From assembly GCA_032718475.1 (NCBI GenBank), contig JAUCBJ010000130.1:1-37313 (forward strand): 37,313 bases of DNA, in the 5' to 3' direction. The notes under the pieces were generated by a model. It saw nothing but the letters and a program-made list of their open reading frames with translations. It ran no database searches and had not been told where the DNA came from. This DNA is from Nemertoderma westbladi (lineage: Eukaryota > Xenacoelomorpha > Nemertodermatida > Nemertodermatidae). The translations under genes and the position numbers were made by a program. Of the stretch, positions 22,106 through 31,800 are shown one piece after another (position 1 is the first letter of the stretch; every line of letters begins with the position of its first letter).

Positions 22106-22292
22106 GGTTTCCGGTAGTGGTTTGTCTTTAGTTTCCGGTAGTATTATCCCAGCAGACAGACCCGCCAGTATTGCTAACGATCCCATTACGATAAATGGCA
22201 GGGGGTACCAAACGTCTTTGAGTAGAAATATGTAGGGATTTATGATGCCTCCGATTCTGGCACACATGGAGTTGGTTCCAATCCCCAATGAT
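22073..22292 (-). CDS. SLC22-type organic ion transporter, C-terminal exon
   Basis: Encodes the last two membrane segments of a 12-TM major facilitator family transporter, SLC22 type, which moves organic cations, anions or carnitine across the plasma membrane. The segment reads SLGIGTNSMCARIGGIINPY IFLL (TM11), then PLPFIVMGSLAILAGLSAGI (TM12), then the diagnostic SLC22 ending LPETKDKPLPETMEEGE. The acceptor is a pyrimidine-rich tract ending CAG at 22293-22295. The first base completes a split codon. The frame ends with TGA at 22073-22075, giving a short tail GEAFGTK. Known relatives often carry 15-40 more residues, and the stop overlaps a consensus-like donor (AAA-GTGAGT). The exon may therefore instead splice onward. 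The terminus has been amplified into the neighbouring satellite. Confidence 0.85.
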
Positions 22293-22295
22293 CTG

Positions 22296-22740
22296 TTAAA
22301 ATTTAAAATTTTAATGATCTTTATTTCATTTAACAAACTCAATGCATTGAAAGTGAACGCAAAAGTGGTAGACAGTCAGACAGCACCCAGGCGCCATATT
22401 ATTATAACATCATCACACTCATACCTTCCTGTACAGTGTATACCAATACCGGTAAGAAGATGGCAGCTACATAAAGACAAACTAAGCTGCCCTGTATCAA
22501 CTAAATGATTAAGACATAAACACATATATAGAGTATGTGGCATGATCTTTTTCTTTTTCAACATCACCCCTTGGCTAAGATAAGTTGAGTTATGTGATAT
22601 AATATAACATATAGAAAACAACATAACATATAGAAAATAATGTACACCCAATGGCGTATAAAGGTTACTATTGTTTATATTAGTTAATAGTTCACAGATG
22701 AGATAAACACTGATCATGGGTTTCAGGAACATGAAGAGAT
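22296..22740. other. SLC22 intron sequence
   Basis: No further exon was recognised. A small direct duplication (aacataacatatagaaaa) is present near 22605-22640. Confidence 0.45.
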
Positions 22741-22929
22741 CGCCTTAGACCTTCACAATCTTCACTACCATTAGAAACCACCCCACTAATTACTGGGTAG
22801 CTTAGTATTGGTTTGATTATAGTCATCAACAGTAATTGGTATTGGTATAGCAGCCATATCAGATTGGGTATCATACCAGAATGGAGAACTGAGGTTGCGA
22901 TTAAGGTACACATTGAGTGTTTGAGATAG

Positions 22930-22951
22930 CGATAGTGTGTGTGTGTGTGTG
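22930..22951. repeat. Short GT microsatellite
   Basis: A (GT)n tract of about eight units ending in ggg lies in a region of weak retroelement similarity. Confidence 0.85.
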
Positions 22952-22972
22952 GGTGTACACATTGAGTGAGTG

Positions 22973-23194
22973 TTATAGTAGTGTATATGCCTCCATGTCC
23001 GTCCATGGCATATCACCTGATTTGATATAAACCAAGTCACCAACATTATTTATAAGTGGCTGAGAAGCATTTGGACTGCTAAAGGCCTTTGCAATATTGC
23101 TGCTGTATCTATGATTCCTAAGACAGTCTTCATGTTTAAGGTTATAGTAAATTTGGTGGCAGAGAATATGAATGGTATTGTGAGCTACCAGCAC
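22973..23194 (-). pseudogene. Possible retroelement integrase C-terminal scrap
   Basis: The 73-residue frame ends SQPLINNVGDLVYIKSGDMP. This resembles the VGDLVYLK-type segment near the C-terminus of integrases of LTR-type retroelements. The preceding part (HILCHQIYYNLKHEDCLRNH RYSSNIAKAF) has the charged, helical look of that linker. No catalytic DDE region or LTR is visible, so this is a weak call from one motif. Confidence 0.3.
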
Positions 23195-23445
23195 TCACTT
23201 CATTAATCTTTTCACTTATTTTGATGGCATAGAATGCTCTTTCGAACACATTAAGTTAATTGGGCGCACATATTTGACATGATTGTTTATAACATTCCGA
23301 GTGTAAATCGCTAGGCAAATTGAAGAATGGTATATGCTGCACCTCAAATAAAATAATAACAAAATTAACAAAAAATTAACAAAATAATTTAATTTACCAC
23401 ACCTGCATTGCCCGGAGTACTGGAAACGAGTTTCTGTGAACTCAA
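23195..23445. other. Short non-coding gap before the retrotransposon
   Basis: AT-rich sequence ending in repeated aacaaaatta words (about 23355-23385). Nothing coding was recognised. Confidence 0.4.
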
Positions 23446-24205
23446 ATGGTCTCCCCCGAGTCAATGGGCCATTCAATTCAAGGTGTCCAGGGGGGAAAGA
23501 AACCAGCTCTCAGTTCCTCACCTACCTCTTTGTCTCAGCAGATCAACCCATCAGCCCCCATTACCAATCCAAAGGAGGTGCTTGACCAATTACTCGGTTG
23601 TTGTTCAAAACAGCTGAGGCATGTCCTGAAGGGTGTGGGAAACAACCTTGAGGAGCTTCTATCAGACACCCTGTCCTCCATAGCCAAGAAGCCATCAGAT
23701 GTCTGGGGTTGGGTCCAGTTGCTCCAGGTAGGCCACAAATGTATACCTGCCCCATCCAGGAGTGGAAAACGCCACCAGCATTCCCTTGTCTCGCAGGTCA
23801 ACCAGAGGATCCAAACATTCCGGAATGACACACATGACCCATCGCTCACCCAGCCTCGCCCACCACCACGCAGGGACAAACACCCCCAGGGAGACACCCC
23901 CCGACTCACAACGGCTGTAGCTGAAAACATTGAGGATGGGGACATCAAAGGGGCTATCATAATCGTCTCCTCCAAGGACTCCTTAGCCCCAAACACAAAG
24001 GAGACCCTTGACTCACTGCGCCTGAAACACCCAAGCCGTCCTGCAGATAGACCTGTACCTGCACCTCCCATCACGGTCTCTGCCAACCCCAGCACACACC
24101 AGTTGTCCGTGAGCTGCTCCTCTCATTCCCCAGCTGCAGTACAGGAGGCCCAGATGGTATTCTGCCACAAGTCTTGAAAGAACTAATATGTGAGCGGATT
24201 CAATT
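23446..24205 (+). pseudogene. Non-LTR retrotransposon polyprotein, N-terminal part (broken)
   Basis: This is the first part of a decayed reverse-transcriptase polyprotein. The frame from 23446 contains PSDVWGWVQLLQVGHKCIPA PSRSGKRHQHS and a basic, proline-rich linker. It then has DIKGAIIIVSSKDSLAPNTK and SLRLKHPSRPADRPVPAPP, which precedes the RT in this element family. Near 24100 the conserved frame shifts by +2. There it reads VRELLLSFPSCSTGGPDGIL PQVLKELICE, the G-PDGI-P--LK-L block that opens the RT domain. Similarity stops after about 24192, where an unrelated hairpin-rich sequence begins and splits the gene. The continuation is at 25045. I recognise the family from many invertebrate genomes but cannot assign its clade by eye. 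Confidence 0.7.
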
Positions 24206-24261
24206 CCGCCTCACCAACCCCCATAAAGTGGGAAAGGGCGCCTTTGAGCAATATTGGGAAG

Positions 24262-24290
24262 TACGAGGTTGATTACCAATCAACCTCGTA
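24262..24290. repeat. Perfect 13-bp-arm hairpin with a 3-base loop
   Basis: tacgaggttgatt (24262-24274) and aatcaacctcgta (24278-24290) flank acc. An outer pairing of attggg (about 24252) with cccaat (about 24295-24300) extends the structure. Confidence 0.88.
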
Positions 24291-24554
24291 TCACCCCAAT
24301 AAACGGGGACGACAAACCCCCAAAGGGCCGCACACAATGGGGGTCAGAGGTTACACCTCTGGGAGAGGGAGAGTGACAGTAGCGGGGGAAAACATTCCCA
24401 GAGAGATGGGAGGCGAGAATTAGGTTACTAGCCAATGGGGGGCAGGCATCCGCTGAGTAATACGGCCAACCTAGAGCAGTATATTACCTATTGATGTTTC
24501 TCATTTATTCAGTTAGCTTAGCCAGTTCAGTTAGGGCAGAACGGTAACTTTTAT

Positions 24555-24985
24555 TACCGTCGCCACTGCCATCAACAATTATATTACCATTTACTCAGTT
24601 CACCATCAACTGTGCTATGTGTTTACTCAGTTCATATATATATATCCATTAACAATTTCGGAACGATAACAACATAACAAACTCTTTCACTGGCGGCGGC
24701 GACGCATAAATAAACCACACCGGTCGGGATTCTCGGATCCCGTCACAGTTATAAAATACTGTATATATATAATATACAGTACTGTGACGGGATCAGAGGA
24801 TCCCGACCGGTATGTGGTTTGTGTACGCGTCTCCGCCGTGAGTGAAAATAGGAAAAGAGTTTGTTGCTGTTCGGTAATATATAATGGGTAGATATATGAA
24901 ATATAATATACGTTGAGATAATAGACAGCACAGTTGAGATAACAGAATAATATGATATGGTTGATGGCGGCGGTGACGGACCAAC
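24555..24985. repeat. Large imperfect palindrome (foldback), arms of about 200 bp
   Basis: The inner arms pair best: cggtcgggattctcggatcc followed by cgtcacagt (24721-24749) mirrors actgtgacgggatcagaggatcccgaccgg (about 24780-24809, here described by its ends actgtgacgg and gatcccgaccgg). Moving outward, aaaccacac, gacgc, ttcac, aacaaactcttt, aactgtgct and gccatcaac on the left all recur in complementary order on the right, with small indels. The centre is an AT palindrome (actgtatatatataatatac). Confidence 0.82.
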
Positions 24986-25044
24986 GAATGGTGATCCAGG
25001 GACATGGTTAGTCACTAGCTATGCTGCTTCATTGCCATCATAAT

Positions 25045-27067
25045 CGCCAGTGAGGTTTCTCAGTGCGTGAGGCCAATATTTTTTGGTGCGAACCTGTTTG
25101 CCTTCACCAAGAGTTCAAGACAAATTCGCCCCATAACTGTAGGAATGCCCCTGCGCCGTTTAACCGCGAAGTTCGCCGGGACATTAGTAAAGAGCGAGTG
25201 GATGAATTTGTACTGTGCGGTCCAGCTCAGCATCGGCACCAAAGGCAGGACCATGCTGCGAGAATCTTGGTGGAGTCTCTAAATGAGCGGGGAACTGTCC
25301 TCTTAAAAATAGACTTTGCTAATGCCTTCAAACTCCATCCGCCGTGACACCATGCTAGAGACAATCTACCAGACTTACCCTACAATCTACAATTACTCCC
25401 TGCCTGCATATGATGAGCCAAGCTTCCTCTTGAACTGTAGGACAGAGGACGTCATCCTCTCAGATGAAGAGGTGTCCAACAGGGAGATACATATGGGCTA
25501 AAGTTATTCCGGGATACCATCAACACTCAGTCTCTTGATTCCAGGTTTAATATCTGGTACCTCATTGATATCAACCTTGGCGCTGACTTCCAGGTAGTCC
25601 TCAATGACCTCAAGCGTATAATCTCAGAGGGGTCGGAGTGTGGACTCGAGGTCAAACCTTCCAAGTGCAAACTATTTTCCCTGGGTGCTGAGTCAGAGGA
25701 AACATGGACTGCCATCCAATGTGCATTCCAAGAGGTTTGTTCTGGGATGAATACTCTTCCCCTGGGTGAACTAACAATGTTGGGTGCCGCAATCGGTGAT
25801 GCTGCCATTGAGACATGTCTGCAGGGTAAGGTTGATAACCTGGCCATGCTTACATCACAGCCTCTGCACATCGACGCCCACTATGCCTTCTACCTCCTAA
25901 AACATTATTTTTCAATTCCCAGACTAACCTACTTCCTCCGCAAAGTACCATGCTTCACGAAACCGGATATCCTCGCTAAGTTCGACCAAACCATCAGACA
26001 TGCCCTCTGTGAGGTTGCAAACTCTGTAGTCGATGACCGTGCATTGTTACAAGCTGGTCTCCCTGCCCGCATAGGTCTCACTGGCCTCATTAGTGCTATA
26101 CAGCTCACACCTTCTGCCTTCCTGGCCTCTGCGGCTGCTAGTGCTGGTCTGGCAGGGCGCCTCCTCAAGCAAAATGAGACCTCCTTACACCACATGACAT
26201 CTCAAGCACTGGAGCAGTGGAAATCGATGGTCCCAGATGGTGAACCCACTCAATCCCCCAATTCTACCCATCACTGCGCATGGATGAGGCCCATCTTCGA
26301 GGAAACTTGGAACAGACTCCACTCTTCATCCTCCCCAGTCGACGTCGCCCGGCTAAACTCCTTGAACTTGAGTGTAGCAGGTTGTTGGTTAGACGCAGTC
26401 CCAGCCTCTTCCCTAGGGTTGAAACTCAACAACACACAGTTCTGGCTCTCCATCAACACCCGCCTGGGATGCATGGTTACAGAACCCCATAACTGCGCAC
26501 TATGTTGAGTCAGACAGTCTGCATGGTTTATGCTGCAAGCGTAGCACAGGCTGACATCACAGGCATACCATGGTCAACGACATAATTAAAAGATATCTAG
26601 CCAGCAGTGGTGTCCCCTCCCTCTTGGAACCACCTGGGCTCTGTAGAGATTGGAGCAGTAAATGGGTGGATGGTGTTACCCTTGTCCCGTGGAGTCATGG
26701 TTGCCTGCTCGCCTGGGATGCCACAATATGGGACCCGCTTGCAACCATTCACTGTGCTACAAGCCAGTCTGCTGGTGGTCGAGTGGCGGCTGAGGCAGAG
26801 GCAGCCAAATCCAAAAAATACCTGAAACTTGTGAAAAAGGGCTATATATTTCACCTGGTTGCATTTGAAATGTTTGGACAGCCCAGCCCCAAAACCACCA
26901 GCTTCCACAAGGAAATAGGCCAGAGGATCCATGCCCTTACCATGGAGCCCAGGTCTCACCGATTCCTCCTACAACAGATCCTAATCGCGATATTAATCGG
27001 GAATGCCACCTCCATACTGGGGACCATAGACTCTTCCTCTGCAGGCCTCTACGACATCATCGAGTAA
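25045..27067 (+). pseudogene. Non-LTR retrotransposon polyprotein: RT palm, zinc knuckle and endonuclease-like C-terminus (broken)
   Basis: Continues the element begun at 23446, across several frameshifts. From 25045 it reads VRPIFFGANLFAF, RPITVGMPLRRLTAKFAG and KIDFANAF (motif A, aspartate kept), then NSIRRDTMLETIY. After a frameshift near 25460 it reads GVQQGDTYGLKLF (motif B; relatives have QGDPLGP) and FNIWYLIDINLG (motif C). There the expected YLDD has become YLID, losing one catalytic aspartate. A long frame, 25747-26508, gives the thumb and connection region with LPARIGLTGLISAIQLTPSA. After a frameshift near 26500 come LHGLCC and HHRHTMVNDIIKRYL, with an in-frame TGA between them. The C-terminus has GVTLVPWSHGCLLAWDATIW DP and LVAFEMFG, which may be a restriction-like PD-(D/E)XK nuclease as in R2-type elements (inference). 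It stops at taa, 27065-27067. An AT-rich 3' region follows. Confidence 0.75.
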
Positions 27068-27181
27068 TTAATTAGTCGTATTTTATTCATTTTTTATCCC
27101 GCCTCTTTTTTAATTTTATCTGTATTTATTTGTTTTTATCCTTTTTGGTTAATATACTTCACTTTATTGCTTTTACTCACT

Positions 27182-27625
27182 TGGAAGGATAATTGAAGAT
27201 TTTATCAAAAAAGAAAGACAGACAACTCACTTAATTCATTTTTCCAATCACGTATATTCAGCATTCTTGCAGCATATGGGATTCCTGATGAAATTATTGC
27301 AGCTATCAGATCACTGTACGATGGTAATACCACATTTATGTATGGCACATATCCATTTGACATGCTGTGAGGAGTCCTTCAGGGTCACAAACTTGTACCA
27401 TTTGTCTTCATAATTGTAGTCGATTATGTTCTATGCATGTCCTTAATAACATCTTAATAAGGATGGGGTGATGATAACACCCCCTACTTGCATAATAAAT
27501 AGAGGAAATCCACCAGAACTACAGTATTGATCCAAACTTTGGTGATTGAGCGACTAGCTGGCTCAGCATTCTTAATATATATGTAATATATATAATGCAA
27601 CTGCAATGCAACATGCCCATAGTAG
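27182..27625 (+). pseudogene. Decayed LINE: RT fragment with 3' tail
   Basis: The nucleotide stretch ggaaggataattgaagattt matches the LINE scrap at 7487. After a deletion of motif A, the sequence encodes RIFSILAAYGIPDEIIAAIR SLYDGNTT and GVLQGHKLVPFVFIIVVDYV, which is motif B; relatives have GVLQGDTLAPFLF. A TGA interrupts it before GVLQG. The last part (27555-27625) repeats the tail of the LINE ends at 13.8, 17.75 and 19.3 kb (tcagcattcttaa, tgcaactgcaatgcaacatg). An AT dinucleotide expansion is inserted in it. The thumb region is deleted. Confidence 0.72.
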
Positions 27626-27825
27626 TAGTTAGTACCAACATTTAGTGCTAATGTTGGTGCTACTTTAATGCTGAAAGAGATATCTACATTACGGTACCCT
27701 GTCTAGTTATGGGTACTGCCAGGTTGTTAGGAATATTCCAATCAATGGGGTTCTTGACTCAAAATCAAAACTTAATTAATCAGATGCAATTATGTCACAG
27801 AAACACAATATGGCGTTGTTTACAC

Positions 27826-28006
27826 AATTTGATGTTTAAGGTTTACAAAATTTTTGAATTATCCAAGCGATCTGTGATTGGTCGTAATTTGATGTTTACA
27901 GTTTACAAAATTTTCAAATTATCCAAACGATCTGTGATTGGTCGTAATTTGATGTTTACAGTTTACAACATTTTCAAATTATCCAAACGATCTGTGATTG
28001 GTCGAA
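27826..28006 (+). repeat. Three tandem copies of a 60-bp repeat with inverted CCAAT boxes
   Basis: Three units of exactly 60 bp start aatttgatgtttacagttta and end cgatctgtgattggtcg. The second and third are almost identical; the first has four or five differences. Each unit ends in gtgattggtc, whose complement gaccaatcac fits the NF-Y CCAAT-box consensus. The period is a multiple of three, so an open frame passes through (27709-28053) with a repeating VYKIFKLSKRSVIGRN peptide. I treat that frame as a by-product. Confidence 0.9.
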
Positions 28007-28340
28007 GCATCACAATACACCTACCAATATCATTACTTCGAGCATTCATATAGCCATTACTGTCTTTATTTGGTTACTCAGGAATACATGAATCCAGTGG
28101 TTTTATGCACGCCTCAATTAAACAAATACCAATAGAAAATTAATTCATATATTTCAATTTCCTGGGCTTTTTTATCCGGCTGCCAATAACAGAGGTCCCT
28201 CTTTGTGATGGAAGAGAGGGCATCTAACCCATTACTATAAGAATTCTTTCCAATCCTTGCTGATGTACTTACTGCAAGGAGTGTGCTATAGTTGCAAATT
28301 AAACAAAACAAAACACTTCATTGCATATAACACATATGAC
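28007..28340. other. Non-coding gap
   Basis: No recognisable feature. Confidence 0.35.
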
Positions 28341-28485
28341 CCGTATACAATACTATATAATATTATATATACTGTATTATATATAATATTATATATAATA
28401 TTATATATTAATATATTATATATATATATATATAATATTAATATTATAATATTGTATAACATATATTATAATATTAACTTAAGAG
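28341..28485. repeat. AT-only palindromic tract
   Basis: Roughly 140 bp consist almost wholly of tataatatta words, forming many overlapping palindromes and potential cruciforms. Confidence 0.85.
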
Positions 28486-29224
28486 TGCCAGTGCATAACC
28501 ATTGACCAGCAGGATTTACTCAATCTAAAACCTACACTTTAATGCAACGAAACGAAACGAGAAAAGAAACATAAAATTCTAATTAATTAAATCCCTATCC
28601 TATCCAGGCGACTCAAGAACAGCTATAATACAAAAAGCACAAAAAGCACACCCTAGATTTCCTACATGTTTCTATATTATACAATTTACCGTATATAATA
28701 AATCATTAAAATAGTTATAACAATATTTTAGTTTGCACCTTCATATAGACTCGCCCTCAGTATACGTTCAGTAGAACCTGTGGATAGTAATTGTTTGTAT
28801 TTATCCAATGAGTGGTTCGACAGAAATATCTGGAAAAATATGAATGCCTTACAGTATTATGCACTGGACATGAGAATAGGAAATGATATTCCGTCTCAAC
28901 CTCGCCAAGTGCTACAAACCCTACATATCCTATCACGTTCAGCTCTGCTTTGCTTTACCCAAAAATGTTTTGATATCGTGTACATTTTATGTTTCCCACG
29001 CCCAACTTTACCCAAGCCCATTCAGTAGGTCCCTCACACTTTGAGCCCAGTTAGCCGAGCCCCCTGCATCTGGCTGAATGAAGTACCTATGGTGGTAAGC
29101 ATGCCATCGTACATGAGTCTTGTATGGCTGTTGTTAGAAAGAGACAATATCCTAACCTAGAATTTTAATATCGAGAGCTTCCTCCAGAGAGCCAATGGAT
29201 CTACGCCAGATTCTCCAATGACTG
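28486..29224. other. Non-coding gap
   Basis: A short aacgaaacg repeat lies near 28545-28560. The open frame at 28780-29028 has no recognised domain. Confidence 0.4.
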
Positions 29225-29321
29225 TAAAGTTGGGTGAGTAACATTTAATGCCAATTATGCGTATTAAATATATAATGTAGATAGGACAATATGATAATGC
29301 TCTCCATAGCGAAAAATAACA

Positions 29322-29409
29322 ACCGACCCTGTTGGGGCTCGAACCCGGTACCTAGGTTTCTAACTTCCGGTTATCATCAGCCGGGTGTGTTGACTGAGCT
29401 ACTAGATCA
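29322..29409 (-). mobile_element. tRNA-derived SINE head
   Basis: Read on the - strand, the segment has a box A-like tagctcagtcaaca (29389-29402). An anticodon-arm-like CCGG/CCGG pairing lies further in. It also has a perfect box B, GGTTCGAGCCC (29335-29345). The acceptor stem does not close and the anticodon loop is too long, so a SINE or tRNA pseudogene is more likely than a functional tRNA. It is flanked by directly repeated ttaaatatataatgtagata sequence (29265 and 29628). Confidence 0.6.
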
Positions 29410-29588
29410 GATGAAGATTTCACTATGGAGTGGGATATCATATTTAGGCCAACTAATCACTCAAAGGAAAGTACAACGTTATTCCCGTGCTCTGCCAGAA
29501 ATAGCAACCATGCCTCAAAGAATAACTATTATACAGTGTTGTAGAAACCACTGTAACCCCGTATGCCTGGCCCAGGCTGTTAATTAAT

Positions 29589-29774
29589 AATAATAAATGA
29601 ATTGTTGTGGGGTGAGTGACGGTGAATTAAATATATAATGTAGATATAGGACAATATGATATTGTCATGTGTTATTTGTTATATGTTATAGATAGGACAA
29701 TATTGTCCTATCTACAGTACATTATAAATTTAATTCACCGTCACTCACCCCACAACAATTCATTTATTATAATT
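29589..29774. repeat. Foldback with 50-bp arms and an inner perfect palindrome
   Basis: Left arm 29591-29640 (taataaatgaattgttgtgg and onward) and right arm about 29720-29769 are reverse complements with one mismatch over 50 bp. Weaker pairing continues inward. The inner right half contains a perfect 22-bp palindrome at 29691-29712 (centre ggacaatattgtcc). Part of the left arm (attaaatatataatgtaga) also occurs directly at about 29264, on the other side of the SINE head. Confidence 0.88.
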
Positions 29775-29939
29775 ATGCGTTTTAAAAAACCTAACTGGAC
29801 TCTCTCTACTGCCGTGGCATCATGGAACTCCATTTAAAAGAAAATGACATGTTTGGGAAACATGCCATGTACTTATAATAATATAATATAGAAAAGAGCT
29901 TTATCCGCCTTTTGAGCAAGTATACGTTGTCTGCATGTG

Positions 29940-31160
29940 AATTTACCTGTAAAGGAGAAGGTTATTCCAAGATAGTTATACTGAGACACTATCTTTGTTT
30001 TCTTTATTGTACCATCCATCGCTGCTGGCTACCACACCACCTTTCCTAAATACTACCACATTTGTCTTATCAAGATTGACCCTTAGCCACCAATAATCGC
30101 AATATGCACCTAGGATATTAAAAGATTTCTGAAGATCAACCCTAGAAGATGAACCCAGAACTAGATCATCCGCATAGAGCAGTAAAATAGTATAATGTGG
30201 GTTAGTGTTATACCTTTCAACCCCACCCAGTCGCAACTCTGCCTCAAGGAATAAAATAGGAATAAAATAAAAAGTAATGGGGATGGACACTCTCCCTGCA
30301 AAACCCCAAGTAAGCAGTCATAGACATCCGAAGTCTCACCAGCCCATTTGACACGCGATTTCACGGCTTCATACATACCCTTTACCACACTAAATATTCT
30401 GCCCATGAAACCCAAACAATTCAACTTAACCCACAGAGCACTACACTCTACACTATCGAATGCCTTTTGAAAGTCTATGAAACCACAAAACACCTTATCA
30501 CCATTCACTAAATATTGGTTTATAAGCCCACTTAAGACAAACAAATGGTCAGTGGTTCTGTAACCAAATCTAAAACCAGCTTGAGCATCTGTTTGTCATT
30601 CATTCAACATTGAAAGCCTCGGCCCACCATGCAATTCTAGAATTTAAGAAGGAAGTAAATAACTTCCCCAAACAAAGCAAAATACCCTTAAAGTTATTTG
30701 TGTCCTCCATACTGCCTTTTTTTTATAAATAGGAGTCACGAGTGCCACTGACCATTGTTTGGGAAAATGACCACTAACTAGAACAGCATTGAACATGGGT
30801 GTAATTAGCGGTACTAATGCTGATTTTCCCTCAATGAAGAATTCATTTAACAGGACGTCCTCCCCGGGTGCCTTGTAACGTTTTAGCCTATCTATAGCGA
30901 TATTAACCTCATCCTCTGTGATTACAATAACTCATTTTCCAGTAGAATTTTACTGTCTTCACAATTAATATCAACTGGAGGGTCTATCCCTACATCTGAG
31001 AATTCCTGTGTCACAGAACAAATATCCCGGGAGTGTTTTTCGAAATCATCTGCAGTTAGTGTAGTTGATGGGGCTGTTCAATATATACAATGTTCAGAAA
31101 CATTTTTTAATAGAGTCCAGAATTTCTTTGAGTCAGTTACATTTAACATTTTTAGGCGCC
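29940..31160 (-). pseudogene. Two-ORF LINE relic: reverse transcriptase part
   Basis: From upstream to downstream on the - strand: a linker (VTDSKKFWTLLKNVSEHCIY), then KRYKAPGEDVLLNEFFIEG with HFPKQWSVALVTPIYKKKGS, the start of the RT. Next come GFIDFQKAFDSVECSALWVK (motif A) and GVLQGECPSPLLF (motif B; relatives have GVRQGC-LSPLLF). After a frameshift near 30200 follows ILLLYADDLVLGSS (motif C, both aspartates intact), then LRVNLDKTNVVVFRKGG. It ends near 29960 without the C-terminal region. Frameshifts and stops show it is dead. The RT style differs from the other LINEs in the window, so it is a second LINE family. No clade is assigned. Confidence 0.78.
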
Positions 31161-31164
31161 GGGA

Positions 31165-31800
31165 TTAATTCCTTTTATAATTTGACTTAGATTGTCTAAT
31201 CATCCGACAGCAAGCACTACGTGCATATTCGACTGTACAGACAACACACCCCCCTCCCCAGTTACCCTTTACATATACTTGAAGAACATCACTGATTGAA
31301 ATTTTTGGTTTCCCATACAACACCCACCCATCAATTCTAGAGTTATTTATAAGTAATGTATTCTCACTGACTACACTACTATATAAACCCATTCCCTTTT
31401 CTTCCCTTGATAGCCGGTACAATGTTTCATGTTGCACCCTGATTTCGGGTGGGTAGTCATGGGCAACTCTATATACAGTCCCTATAAGAGCCTTACATGC
31501 CACCCAGATCCGATCTTTATCCTTCAAGCATAGGAATTCGACTTTGATAGGCCTGTTATGGGTCACATTACCTGGGCAGTTGGTATTGCAGCGATTTTAA
31601 TTACATTGCAAACATCGGCTCGCATACCCACCATGGAAGAGAGGAAAACTCATAGAACAGCCTCCATATCCTCTCCAACCCTCTCGGGAATATTCTTAAA
31701 TCGTGAAACTTTCCTCATATTCCTAGCTAGACTCAACAATAACAGCCCTTCTATATAAAGATCGACTAAACTCACAGTTGTCCTCTAGCTTCGCAATCTG
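31165..31800 (-). pseudogene. Two-ORF LINE relic: ORF1p-like protein
   Basis: The frame 31165-31566 reads RPIKVEFLCLKDKDRIWVAC KALIGTVYRVAHDYPPEI followed by LYRLSREEKGMG and VVSENTLLINN. This pattern (RP--V-F---K-RD--W---, then --D-PPE, then a basic helix and LL-N) is typical of the C-terminal half of L1-type ORF1 nucleic-acid chaperones. Upstream, in other frames, are LARNMRKVSRFKNIPERVGE and, near 31800-31880, IALQQKSIVDGKSEFQ, so the ORF is broken. It lies directly upstream of the RT part in the same orientation, as expected for ORF1-ORF2 order. Confidence 0.55.

Larger units (their letters stand above)
24193..25044. mobile_element. Hairpin-rich insert splitting the RT gene
   Basis: About 850 bp lie between the RT block GGPDGILPQVLKEL and the next RT block VRPIFFGANLF. 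Related proteins normally have only some 20-25 residues between these two blocks, so most of this is foreign. The left part holds consecutive hairpins: 5-bp arms at 24193-24208, 13-bp perfect arms at 24262-24290 nested inside an ATTGGG/CCCAAT pairing, and agaggt/acctct near 24338-24352. The right part is a large inverted repeat (24555-24985). No ORF with a recognisable domain is present. Boundaries are approximate. Confidence 0.6.

Noticed and set aside
24193-24425. HDV-like or hammerhead ribozyme
   Set aside because: Hairpins are clear, but I found no CTGANGA/GAAA hammerhead core or HDV-type double pseudoknot by eye. Kept only as an unexplained structured region.
25929-26959. Antisense open frames across the retroelement C-terminus
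   Set aside because: They are shadows of the + strand RT polyprotein, which has family similarity.
27709-28053. Coding gene with a 20-residue repeated peptide
   Set aside because: The frame exists because the 60-bp repeat length is divisible by three. The peptide has no recognised domain and the AT-rich codon use looks like the surrounding non-coding DNA.
29322-29409. Functional tRNA gene on the - strand
   Set aside because: Box B is perfect, but the acceptor stem does not close and the anticodon loop is oversized.
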